In this document: positions 54,385 through 61,864 of the stretch, one piece after another | How the letters are laid out: the number at the start of each line of letters is the position of its first letter | Position numbering within the stretch: the first letter of the stretch is position 1 | Assembly (NCBI RefSeq): GCF_015561195.1 | Contig: NZ_JADMSU010000001.1 | Span: 248,001 to 312,000 of the forward strand | DNA length: 64,000 nucleotides | Direction: 5' to 3' | Source: Collinsella aerofaciens | GTDB lineage: Bacteria; Actinomycetota; Coriobacteriia; Coriobacteriales; Coriobacteriaceae | Position numbers and translations under genes: made by a program | Notes under the pieces: generated by a model | The model's database searches: none | What the model saw: the letters and a program-made list of their open reading frames with translations, nothing else | What the model was told of the DNA's origin: nothing

Positions 54385-55106
54385 AGCGAGACCGCCTTCA
54401 TCAAGCGCCTGTAATACTCTTTTAGGGATGGCGCCTCATCCCTTATGACGTCCATCGATTCCTTTTTCAGCAGTTCGCCGTCATGAAGAAACACGCAACT
54501 TGTTGCAACTGATGCCAACTCATCCAAATCATGGCTAGAGATGAGCATGGTCTTACCCTGTTCTCGATTCAATCGACCGATAAGGGCCCATATACTCTCG
54601 ATGCCCAGCGGGTCCAACCCATTTGCTGGCTCATCAAAAATAAGCAGATCAGTGTCACCCAACAAAGCCGTAGCTATATCCAGTCGCCGTTTCATTCCCA
54701 GAGAAAACCTGCTCACGCTCTTTTTCTCATCGGCATCCAGTCCAACTAGGCTCAAAACGCGAGGAATCTCACGCTTCTCATCGAGCCCCCATTCCGCACA
54801 TCGGATCCGAAGATTCTCAACCGCACTGAGAGATTGGTATGCTCCACTGGAATCTGGTACATAGCCGACACGCGTCCGCATCAGGCTCAGCTCTCTTTTT
54901 GACTTGCCTCCAAAGAGCTCCACGCTTCCCGACGATGGCTCACAGATGCCAAGGACGATTTTAATAAGCGTGCTTTTGCCCGCACCGTTTGCACCGACCA
55001 GGGCACAGAGCTCAGACTGATGCACCTCGAAGGAAACGTCATGCAAAACACGCCGTTTCCCGTAGCGCTTTGATACTTTTGATAGCTTTATCGCTGATGC
55101 GTTCAT
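54381..55106 (-). CDS. ABC exporter ATP-binding protein
   Basis: 241 residues. Walker A GANGAGKST, signature FSLGMKRRL (a SLGM variant common in drug and lantibiotic exporters), Walker B LLIFDEPANGLDP, switch ISSHDLDEL. ATG 55106 (MNASAIKL) has GGGAGG upstream; an ATG at 55142 lacks one. It heads an operon with two ABC-2 permeases. The promoter overlaps a palindrome also found before the DUF2975/XRE genes, so common control is likely. Self-protection against a peptide is a reasonable role, not shown. Confidence 0.9.
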   Translation of the reverse strand: MNASAIKLSKVSKRYGKRRVLHDVSFEVHQSELCALVGANGAGKSTLIKIVLGICEPSSGSVELFGGKSKRELSLMRTRVGYVPDSSGAYQSLSAVENLRIRCAEWGLDEKREIPRVLSLVGLDADEKKSVSRFSLGMKRRLDIATALLGDTDLLIFDEPANGLDPLGIESIWALIGRLNREQGKTMLISSHDLDELASVATSCVFLHDGELLKKESMDVIRDEAPSLKEYYRRLMKAVSL

Positions 55107-55160
55107 TGGCCTCCCGTTCTGCTTGATAGCAAAACCGCTCATATCGCTCCGTCTTTCCTT

Positions 55161-55209
55161 TATCGTTTTCCATAGTTGTTATTGTTTTTCGATAACTCGT
55201 ATTTGTCAA
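55161..55209 (-). promoter_or_regulatory. ABC-exporter promoter with TATCG-N24-CGATA operator
   Basis: Minus-strand TTGACA (55204-55209), 17-bp spacer, AACAAT (55181-55186). The palindrome TATCG-N24-CGATA at 55161-55194 covers the -10 and part of the spacer, a repressor-like position. 55 bp upstream of ATG 55106. Confidence 0.65.
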
Positions 55210-55286
55210 GATAATCTAAAGGAAAGAACCCGTGTTAGACACGAGTCCCTTCACGCTGATATTTCGTTTTAGTTGTTCGCCTTAAG

Positions 55287-55616
55287 CTACTCGTCACTCA
55301 AATCGACAGCGAAGACTGATGTCGGAAGCGACGCCTCGTTGCCTCCGCCATCCCGCATCTGTCTCACGACATTTTTCGCGCGCTCGACAATAAGCTCCTC
55401 AAGCTCTTTCTCGCTCACGCGCTGAATAATATCTCCCGGTTGACAATCAAGCTCATCACAGATATCGAGAAGCGTCTTTAGGCGAATAGCTTTTATCTTT
55501 CCGTTTCTAAGCTTTGAAATATTAGCCGGAGTATGCCCCGTGGCCCGAATCAGATCAGCGCTGGTCTTTCCGGTCTTAAGCAGCTGCGTCTCAAGCTCGA
55601 TGATGAGATAGCTCAT
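55287..55616 (-). CDS. XRE-family (HTH_26) transcriptional regulator
   Basis: 109 residues. Helix-turn-helix at about 17-60 (KTSADLIRATGHTPANISKLRNGKIKAIRLKTLLDICDEL), then a charged helix and a 20-residue tail. The YxxGDIIQ end of the domain is typical of HTH_26 regulators that pair with DUF2975 proteins. ATG 55616 follows AGGAGG, 8 nt after the DUF2975 stop. It is the best candidate to bind the two TATCG-N24-CGATA sites. A weak hairpin at 55228-55246 follows it. Confidence 0.9.
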   Translation of the reverse strand: MSYLIIELETQLLKTGKTSADLIRATGHTPANISKLRNGKIKAIRLKTLLDICDELDCQPGDIIQRVSEKELEELIVERAKNVVRQMRDGGGNEASLPTSVFAVDLSDE

Positions 55617-55624
55617 GTTCCCTC

Positions 55625-56185
55625 CTACACAAGCTCGTCAGACTGCTCTTGGAGCAGCGAGGCATAACTCCAGATCGCCGAGATAAACAAACAGACAACT
55701 GCGCCGATAAACGACCCCGCATCAAAGGTAGCGCCTTGGCAAATCTCAATAACGAAGGAATGAGGCACGATGTAAAGCTCCAGTCCGCCAATGGTGAGAT
55801 TGACCGATCCATAGGCACCAACAAGCGAAACCGCGGCGTTAACAGCAAAGGCAAGCGCGAGAACACGGATAAGCCGCACATGCGTCTTGGTAAAGGGCGA
55901 GACGCCCTGAGAGATATTACGGCTGATCCCACACAAAACGACAAGCGAAATGCCCACGACGAGTGCTAGGCACAGTCCGCTTGGGATAACGATGCACCCG
56001 CCATTGAGAAGCGTCACGACACCGAAAGAATCGACAGAAGCAACGTTTGTAACCGCATACCAGATCACGTAAACAACCAACGCGGCAAAAGCGACGAGCA
56101 TCCCTGCAAAAACGGCTGCCATGCAAAAACCAAGCTTCCTGATATTTTCGCCCGCCTTGGCCATACGCTGAACGCTGTTGGACAT
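55625..56185 (-). CDS. DUF2975 membrane protein
   Basis: 186 residues with four helices (AAVFAGMLVAFAALVVYVIWYAV, VIPSGLCLALVVGISLVVL, VLALAFAVNAAVSLVGAYGSV, DAGSFIGAVVCLFISAIWSYASLL). The short segment SRNISQGVSPFTKTHVRLIR after helix 2 is the DUF2975 hallmark. Function unknown; commonly encoded with an HTH_26 regulator as here, probably as sensor or modulator. ATG 56185 (MSNSVQ) has GAGGGTGAG in front; the frame opens at 56284 without support. Confidence 0.85.
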   Translation of the reverse strand: MSNSVQRMAKAGENIRKLGFCMAAVFAGMLVAFAALVVYVIWYAVTNVASVDSFGVVTLLNGGCIVIPSGLCLALVVGISLVVLCGISRNISQGVSPFTKTHVRLIRVLALAFAVNAAVSLVGAYGSVNLTIGGLELYIVPHSFVIEICQGATFDAGSFIGAVVCLFISAIWSYASLLQEQSDELV

Positions 56186-56205
56186 ACACTCACCCTCATC
56201 GACTC

Positions 56206-56239
56206 TATCGTTATTCGAACAGTTTATCGAACAACGATA
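56206..56239 (-). promoter_or_regulatory. TATCG-N24-CGATA operator before DUF2975/XRE
   Basis: Same outer arms and exact spacing as the site at 55161; the two agree at about 20 of 34 positions, including a central TTAT. Arms here extend to TATCGTT/AACGATA, and inner direct repeats TATTCGAACA and TATCGAACA occur. It lies 21-54 bp before the DUF2975 start. Confidence 0.65.
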
Positions 56240-56298
56240 TGGATTGCATGCGGAAAGTCCCGACAGTGCGCATAGGCCATTCACTAATCAGAAGGGGT

Positions 56299-56391
56299 GA
56301 GAGTGGATTTTTGGACACGTATCGAACGAGCGTGGATAATCTCCCACTTTGAGGCCGTCACCGGGCCTAAAACGGGAGATTATCCACTCTC
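56299..56391. repeat. GTGGATAATCTCCC palindromic element
   Basis: GTGGATAATCTCCC (56332-56345) pairs perfectly with 56374-56387, extending inward to AGGCC/GGCCT. A second left arm GAGAGTGGAT (56299-56308) can pair with 56382-56391, so two alternative folds exist. It lies between the Hpt gene's stop and the DUF2975 leader. Confidence 0.7.
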
Positions 56392-56415
56392 ATAGTCATC
56401 AAAGCTCGCGAGCTC

Positions 56416-56772
56416 TTACTCGGCCGCCTCGCGCAAGGCCGACATCGTTGCCGCATATTGCTGTTGCAGCGCATGCATTCCCTCGCGAGCGCCGTCAACG
56501 GCATCGGCACCGCGCAGCGCCTCGGTCACCACGACCGCCGGCTCGTACAGATTATCGAATCCCAGGTTCTGGCTCACGCCCTTGAGCGTATGCGCTGCCA
56601 TAAACGCACTCTCGGCGTCTCCTGCCGCCATGGCAGCCTCCAGCTTATCCATGCTCTCGTCATCCAAAAACTTGAGGGCAAAGCGGGCAAGCATTTCCCC
56701 GCCCATCAGCCGAGCGCACGCGTCATCATAATTAGCGCCGATCTTCTCATACGCCTCACGCATGGAAATCAT
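56416..56772 (-). CDS. histidine phosphotransfer (Hpt) domain protein
   Basis: 118 residues, one Hpt four-helix bundle. The phospho-accepting histidine is in AFMAAHTLKGVSQNLGF. Passes phosphate between response-regulator receivers in a phosphorelay. ATG 56772 follows AAAGGAG; an ATG at 56763 is also possible. It is 24 nt downstream of the REC/HD-GYP gene, whose receiver is the obvious partner. No histidine kinase is in the window. Confidence 0.9.
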   Translation of the reverse strand: MISMREAYEKIGANYDDACARLMGGEMLARFALKFLDDESMDKLEAAMAAGDAESAFMAAHTLKGVSQNLGFDNLYEPAVVVTEALRGADAVDGAREGMHALQQQYAATMSALREAAE

Positions 56773-56795
56773 GGATTAAAACTCCTTTGGTCAAA

Positions 56796-58676
56796 CTAAA
56801 TCGTGGGAAACGCGACAACGTCGGCGGGGCGTGCCAACGTCTCGGCAATACGGTCTTGCACCTCGAGCAGGCAGTCGAGCAACAGCGGGTTAAAGGTGCC
56901 GCACTTACCGTCCAGGATCATCTGGATTGCCTCCTTGTGCGGGATAGCGTCTTTGTATACGCGCACGCTCGTCAGCGCATCGTACACGTCAGCCACCGAA
57001 ACCACCTGCGCGGCGATGGGGATATCGTCGCCCTTAAGGCCATCGGGATAACCCTTGCCGTCCCAGCGCTCGTGGTGCCAACGCGCAATCTGGTACGCAT
57101 ATTCCATAAGCGCATTACCGGCGTGATGGCTACCCAGCTCAAGCAGCATGTCGGCGCCGATCGTGGTATGCGTCTTCATAATCTCGAACTCATCGGGCGT
57201 AAGGCGTCCGGGCTTGTTGAGAATCGCATCGTCAATCGACATCTTGCCGATATCGTGCAGCGCCGAAGCCAGGGCGATCGTAGAGCGTTCCTCATTGTCG
57301 AGGGAGACCGTGCCGCTACGCTGGACCAGACAGCCAAGCAGCAGCTCGGTCAGCTTCTCGATGTTCGTAACGTGCCTGCCGCTCTCGCCGTTGCGAAGCT
57401 CCATGATGCCGGCCATGATGTCGATGAGCATGCGACTGTTCTTGACGCGCTCGTTGTACTGCTGGGACAGCAGGCTCGTCAGGCGGCGCTGTTTGGCGTA
57501 CAGGCGGATGGTGTTGCTTACGCGGCGGCGCACGATACGGGAGTCAAACGGGCGGTTGATATAGTCCGAGGCGCCCAGCTCGTACGCGCGCAGAACCATA
57601 TCATCGGAATCTTCGCTCGAAATCATGATGACAGGCAGATTGTCGATACCCGTTCGGCGCGACAGATCGGCCAGCACCTCAAAGCCGCTTATGCCCGGCA
57701 TGACAATGTCCAGCATCACGAGCGACAACTCATCGCCATAGCGGTCGACCATGTCGAGCGCTATACGACCGTTATCGGCCTCGAGGATGCAATACTCGTC
57801 CTTGAGCATCTCGCTGAGAATGGCTCGGTTCATCTCGGAGTCATCGATAATAAGCACCAAGGGCTTTTCGCTTTGGAAGGCCTCGATGGAATCGGCATCG
57901 GTCACGACCGTACCGGCTTTTGCCTTAGCGCGGCTCAATAACTGGGCAGCGCGGCCAACGCCCTCATCGACCGTCTCGCCATGAATGCGAACGCCACCAA
58001 CACATGCCGTCAAGCTCACGTACTCATGGCCCGGAATAATCGTGGAACGAACGGCATCGGACACCTGATGCAGGCGACGGGTGAAGTCATCGGAGGGAAT
58101 ATTGGGCATGACAACCACAAACTTGTCGCAGCCATAGCGCACAAGCTCGTCAGTCGAACGAATTCCGCTGCGTATGGCTGTCGCCACAGCACCGAGCGCA
58201 AGGTCGCCGGCATGACGGCCACATGTATCGTTGAAGACCCTAAAATCATCAAGGTCGATCATCGCAACGCCGGCATTCATGCGGGCGCTTCGGAGCTTTT
58301 CCTCGTAATATCGGCGATTGCGCACACTCGTCAGCACGTCGGTGTAGACAAGGTCCTCTTCTGCGGCCTCTTGCTCATCGATCGGACGCACCATCAGCAA
58401 GACGTGAGGCTCGCCCTCGACCTTCAGAGGGCGCAGACGGGCGCGGTACTCAATACCATCATTGAGTAGCTGCTCCGACACCTCACCCGAATCTGCCAAG
58501 GCCTCAAGACTCGACTGACGCAGACAAGGGCAGCGATCGCCGGCGAGCAGGCAGTTAGGCTCACTCTTAATCTGATCGGCCGACAGCAAACGCACCACGG
58601 GGTAGGTCTTCGCGACGCGGGCGACCTCGGCGGCAGCCTCCTCGTCGGTTAGATTGACCTCGTGATTATTGAGCAT
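56796..58676 (-). CDS. degenerate GGDEF - receiver - HD-GYP protein
   Basis: 626 residues. An N-terminal region of about 110 residues (cysteine-containing, DRCPCLRQSSLEAL) is followed by a GGDEF domain beginning DVLTSVRNRRYYEEKL, whose active site reads YGCDKF instead of GGDEF, so synthesis of cyclic di-GMP is unlikely. Then comes a receiver (VLIIDDSEMN; phospho-Asp in VMLDIVMPG, about 321) and an HD-GYP domain with LASALHDIGK (about 472) and HHERWDGKGYPDGL (about 535), all expected metal and GYP residues present. Predicted phosphorylation-gated cyclic-di-GMP phosphodiesterase. ATG 58676 follows AAAGGG. Co-transcribed with the Hpt gene. Confidence 0.9.
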   Translation of the reverse strand: MLNNHEVNLTDEEAAAEVARVAKTYPVVRLLSADQIKSEPNCLLAGDRCPCLRQSSLEALADSGEVSEQLLNDGIEYRARLRPLKVEGEPHVLLMVRPIDEQEAAEEDLVYTDVLTSVRNRRYYEEKLRSARMNAGVAMIDLDDFRVFNDTCGRHAGDLALGAVATAIRSGIRSTDELVRYGCDKFVVVMPNIPSDDFTRRLHQVSDAVRSTIIPGHEYVSLTACVGGVRIHGETVDEGVGRAAQLLSRAKAKAGTVVTDADSIEAFQSEKPLVLIIDDSEMNRAILSEMLKDEYCILEADNGRIALDMVDRYGDELSLVMLDIVMPGISGFEVLADLSRRTGIDNLPVIMISSEDSDDMVLRAYELGASDYINRPFDSRIVRRRVSNTIRLYAKQRRLTSLLSQQYNERVKNSRMLIDIMAGIMELRNGESGRHVTNIEKLTELLLGCLVQRSGTVSLDNEERSTIALASALHDIGKMSIDDAILNKPGRLTPDEFEIMKTHTTIGADMLLELGSHHAGNALMEYAYQIARWHHERWDGKGYPDGLKGDDIPIAAQVVSVADVYDALTSVRVYKDAIPHKEAIQMILDGKCGTFNPLLLDCLLEVQDRIAETLARPADVVAFPTI

Positions 58677-58887
58677 ATGGGGCCCTTTCGATAGTTTCGC
58701 ATGGTAGCGGTGGGTTCCAAATGCTACAAGGGTAACACCTTGTCGATGCAGGTAAGTACGTGAATGCTGTTACAGTTTTATGAGTTGGCAGGCGGCGCGA
58801 TTGAAGTCGCAGACGTGAGGTTTTGAGCACATTTGTTAACACGGCCGAAACGTTTGCGGATGGAGCCTGCTTTGGCTATTGCGGGTG

Positions 58888-59685
58888 CTAGAACCCCAGG
58901 ATGCCACGGACAGTCTGGGCAGCCGCTGCCGGACGATCGCGCAGGCCGTTGTGCGCCCCGGGAATCGTTACGAGGGGGCAATCGAGATATTTGGCAGCCG
59001 CTCGCGTGCCAGCCTCGCGGGGCGTGCCAATCGAGAGCTCGCCCAGGAGCACGGCGGCCACCGTTTTTGACGCGCGAACGCTATCCCAATCGGGAACGCA
59101 AGTCATAGTAATCCCGTATTCGTTTGCCATGAAACTGCGGCCGTTGCGCAGGGCATGCTTGGCTTCTGCCTCGGTCGTTCCAGGAGCCTCGGGGTCCAAG
59201 TCGCCGAGGGCTCCCAAGAAAAGCCGGAGCGCCCTTGAAACCTTCCCAGCCGCAATCATATCGAGCAAAACCGGAGCTGCGCCCAGGCCGGCACCCTCAT
59301 CCGTCACGGCGGGTTCATGCAGAATCGCACGCGGGATTATGGCGGGGTTTGCACGGAGAAGCTCCAGCGTCACCAGCGTACCGGCACTGTGCGCGAGCAC
59401 GTTTGCCGGAGCGCCAATATGCTCGATAACGGCCTGTAGGTCGGCGGCCTGGACGGCGAGGTCGTAGCGTCCGTCTGCAGCGTCGCCGCTCTCGCCGCAA
59501 CCGCGGCGGTCGTAGGCAATGACGCGGTAGTCACAGGCGAGCTCGCGGGCGATGGCGTCAAAAAAGACGCCGTCGACGCAGGCGCCGTGCACGCACACCA
59601 AGGCAGGAGCATCAGACGACACATCCGGGCCGGCATATTCGCGACAGGCGATCGTGGTGCCCGCATTCTCGACCGTAAAATCCAT
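58888..59685 (-). CDS. alpha/beta hydrolase
   Basis: 265 residues. VCVHGACVDGVFFDAIARELA is the oxyanion-hole region, YDRRGCGESG is typical of the fold, and the nucleophile elbow is AHSAG (Ala in place of the first Gly of GxSxG). The catalytic acid likely follows LLGELS, and the His is in IPGAHNGLRDRP. Substrate unknown. Stands alone; 58677-58887 upstream of the next gene holds no gene I can see. Confidence 0.88.
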   Translation of the reverse strand: MDFTVENAGTTIACREYAGPDVSSDAPALVCVHGACVDGVFFDAIARELACDYRVIAYDRRGCGESGDAADGRYDLAVQAADLQAVIEHIGAPANVLAHSAGTLVTLELLRANPAIIPRAILHEPAVTDEGAGLGAAPVLLDMIAAGKVSRALRLFLGALGDLDPEAPGTTEAEAKHALRNGRSFMANEYGITMTCVPDWDSVRASKTVAAVLLGELSIGTPREAGTRAAAKYLDCPLVTIPGAHNGLRDRPAAAAQTVRGILGF

Positions 59686-59910
59686 GTTGTGCCCCCATCA
59701 TCAATGCTCATCCAGTTGCACGTCAGCACGGTTGGATGGACCCGCATTGCTTTACACCTTGTTAACAGATTAACTTTACCCGACCCGAGGCTTTTCATGG
59801 CACGGCATCATGAGCGACGTGAAAAAACGAAACTTGTAAAGCAAGAGCCCGCACCTTGCTTTGGAGCCGATGCTATGCTTAGGCACAATTGTCTTGAGGA
59901 GCATATGCCT

Positions 59911-60687
59911 ATGTCTACGTTTTTGAATGCCAGCCCCATCTTTGGGCCCGTTCGCAGCCGTCGCCTTGGTCTCTCGCTCGGCGTCAACATGATGCCGACC
60001 AGCGGCAAAATCTGCACGTTCGACTGCATCTACTGCGAGAACGGCCTCAACGCCGAGCGCCCCTGCCATGAGCCGTACAACACAGCTGCCGTGGTACTCG
60101 ACGCGCTCGAGGCAAAGCTGCGCGAGATGGCAGCCGAGGGCGAGCTCCCCGATGTAATCACCTTCGCAGGCAACGGCGAGCCCACCGCCGCACCGGAGTT
60201 TCCACAGGCCATCGCCGGCACCGTCGCGCTGCGCGACGAGCTTGCCCCAAGCTCCAAGATCGCCGTGCTCTCCAACGGCACACGCGCCGACCGCCCCGAG
60301 GTGCACGACGCGCTCATGATGGTCGACGACAACATTCTTAAGCTCGATACCGTCGACCCGGCGTTTATCCAGCTGCTCGACCAGCCTGTTGGCCCCTACA
60401 ACATCGAGCACCAGATCGAGACGTTCGCAAGCTTTGACGGTCACGTTATTATCCAGACGATCTTTTTGACCGGCGAGTATCAGGGCAAGCTCATCGACAA
60501 CACCGGCGAGGAGTACGTTGCCCCCTGGCTCGCGGCGCTTGAGCGCATTCGCCCACAAGAAGCGACCATTTACACGGTGGCGCGCGAGACACCGATCGCC
60601 GGCCTTGCCAAAGCAGCGCCCGAGGTGCTCGACACGATCGCCGCACGCGTCCAAGCCCTCGGCATTCCCTGCCAGGTGAGCTACTAG
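59911..60687 (+). CDS. radical SAM protein (COG0731-like)
   Basis: 258 residues. The 4Fe-4S/SAM site is CTFDCIYC (CxxxCxxC); ITFAGNGEPTAAPEF is the GGE-like motif and KLDTVDPAFIQLLDQP follows. The MSTFLNASPIFGPVRSRRLGLSLGVNMMP start is typical of this wyosine-synthesis-like family, whose bacterial members mostly lack known substrates. ATG 59911 is used (GAGGAG nine bases upstream); ATG 59905 is equally possible. Divergent from the hydrolase gene. Confidence 0.87.
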   Translation: MSTFLNASPIFGPVRSRRLGLSLGVNMMPTSGKICTFDCIYCENGLNAERPCHEPYNTAAVVLDALEAKLREMAAEGELPDVITFAGNGEPTAAPEFPQAIAGTVALRDELAPSSKIAVLSNGTRADRPEVHDALMMVDDNILKLDTVDPAFIQLLDQPVGPYNIEHQIETFASFDGHVIIQTIFLTGEYQGKLIDNTGEEYVAPWLAALERIRPQEATIYTVARETPIAGLAKAAPEVLDTIAARVQALGIPCQVSY

Positions 60688-60728
60688 CAAAACCACGCAG
60701 CAGCCAGTGCCCGCCATCCCGCTCCATC

Positions 60729-60795
60729 AGTTGCGGTGATATAGTTCCTGTTTGTGCTGTTAAACCGCTTAAATCGGAACTATATCACCGCAACT
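60729..60795. repeat. AGTTGCGGTG palindromic element, copy 2
   Basis: Perfect 20-bp arms at 60729-60748 and 60776-60795, loop 27 nt starting TGTTT as in copy 1 at 12521. Bases in the arms that differ from copy 1 (GATATAG for GGAATAG) change on both sides. Confidence 0.85.
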
Positions 60796-60847
60796 TTTAT
60801 GGACGCGTGGGTGGGCTATACTAGCTGCGAATGAAAGGAAGTTAGCC

Positions 60848-61735
60848 ATGTATGACAAAGGACCCGTGCCCGGCCGCAACGACGCTTGCTGGTGCGGCAG
60901 CGGCAAGAAATATAAGAAATGCCATAGCGCCTTCGACGAGCGCCTCGAGCGCCTGTGGGAGGAGGGCTGGGAGGTTCTGCCCCGTACGCTCTACAAGACG
61001 CCCGCCGACATCGAGGGCATCAAGCGCTCCGCCGCCATCAACGTGGGCGTGCTCGACTACGTAGGCGAGCACATCGCCGCAGGCATGACCACCAACCAGA
61101 TCGACCAGATGATCTACGACTACACCGTCGAGCACGGTGGCACGCCGGCCGACCTTAACTACGAGGGCTATCCCAAGAGCGTGTGCACCTCGATCAACGA
61201 TGTGGTCTGTCACGGTATCCCCTGCGATGCGGATGTGCTGCACGAGGGCGACATCATCAACGTAGACTGCTCCACGATCTTGGATGGTTACTTTAGTGAT
61301 TCGAGCCGCATGTTCTGCATCGGCGAGGTCTCGGCCGAACGCCAGCGCCTGGTCGACGTCACCCGCGCCAGCGTGGAGGCGGGTCTGGCAGCCGTCAAGC
61401 CATGGCTGCCACTGTCCGTGATGGCCGAGGCCGTGCAAAAGACGGTCGAGGACGCCGGTTTTAGCGTGGTGCGCGAGTACGGCGGACACGGCATCGGTAA
61501 GGAGTTCCACGAGGACCCGTTTGTGGGCTTTACCACCGAGGCGCCCGATGTAGACACCATCATGGCTCCGGGCATGGTCTTTACCATCGAGCCCATGGTC
61601 AATGCCGGAGCGCCCGATATCAAGATTAGCAAGGGCGACGGCTGGTGCGTGTGCACCAAGGACGGCAGCGATTCGGCCCAGTGCGAGGTGCAGCTCGTGG
61701 TGACCGAGGACGGCTACGAACTGCTCAGCTGGTAG
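60848..61735 (+). CDS. map: methionine aminopeptidase with SEC-C domain
   Basis: 295 residues. Residues 9-26 are a SEC-C zinc motif (RNDACWCGSGKKYKKCH), then the type I MetAP fold with all five metal ligands: Asp in INVDCSTILDGYFSD (two), His in GGHGIGKEFHEDP, Glu in FTIEPMV and Glu in AQCEVQL. Removes N-terminal methionine cotranslationally; the SEC-C part may bind ribosomes, as proposed for such forms. ATG 60848 follows GGAAG. Single gene with its own terminator. Confidence 0.95.
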   Translation: MYDKGPVPGRNDACWCGSGKKYKKCHSAFDERLERLWEEGWEVLPRTLYKTPADIEGIKRSAAINVGVLDYVGEHIAAGMTTNQIDQMIYDYTVEHGGTPADLNYEGYPKSVCTSINDVVCHGIPCDADVLHEGDIINVDCSTILDGYFSDSSRMFCIGEVSAERQRLVDVTRASVEAGLAAVKPWLPLSVMAEAVQKTVEDAGFSVVREYGGHGIGKEFHEDPFVGFTTEAPDVDTIMAPGMVFTIEPMVNAGAPDIKISKGDGWCVCTKDGSDSAQCEVQLVVTEDGYELLSW

Positions 61736-61743
61736 CTGTAGAT

Positions 61744-61788
61744 ACGCCGGATGCTGACGGGCACGCTCGTCTTGCATCCGGCGTTTTA
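61744..61788 (+). terminator. terminator of map
   Basis: ACGCCGGATGC (61744-61754) and GCATCCGGCGT (61774-61784) pair perfectly, then TTTATTTG. Confidence 0.85.
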
Positions 61789-61809
61789 TTTGAACATTTT
61801 GCCTGATAA

Positions 61810-61845
61810 AACCCGCCAAAATTAACCTGCCCCCTTTTGGCAGGT
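61810..61845. repeat. CCTGTCCC-type hairpin, copy 9
   Basis: AACCCGCCAAAA and TTTTGGCAGGT arms (one mismatch) flank TTAACCTGCCCCC. It ends 20 bp before the next gene, just ahead of its ribosome site. Confidence 0.75.
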
Positions 61846-61864
61846 CGAGCGGAAAGGACTGCTT

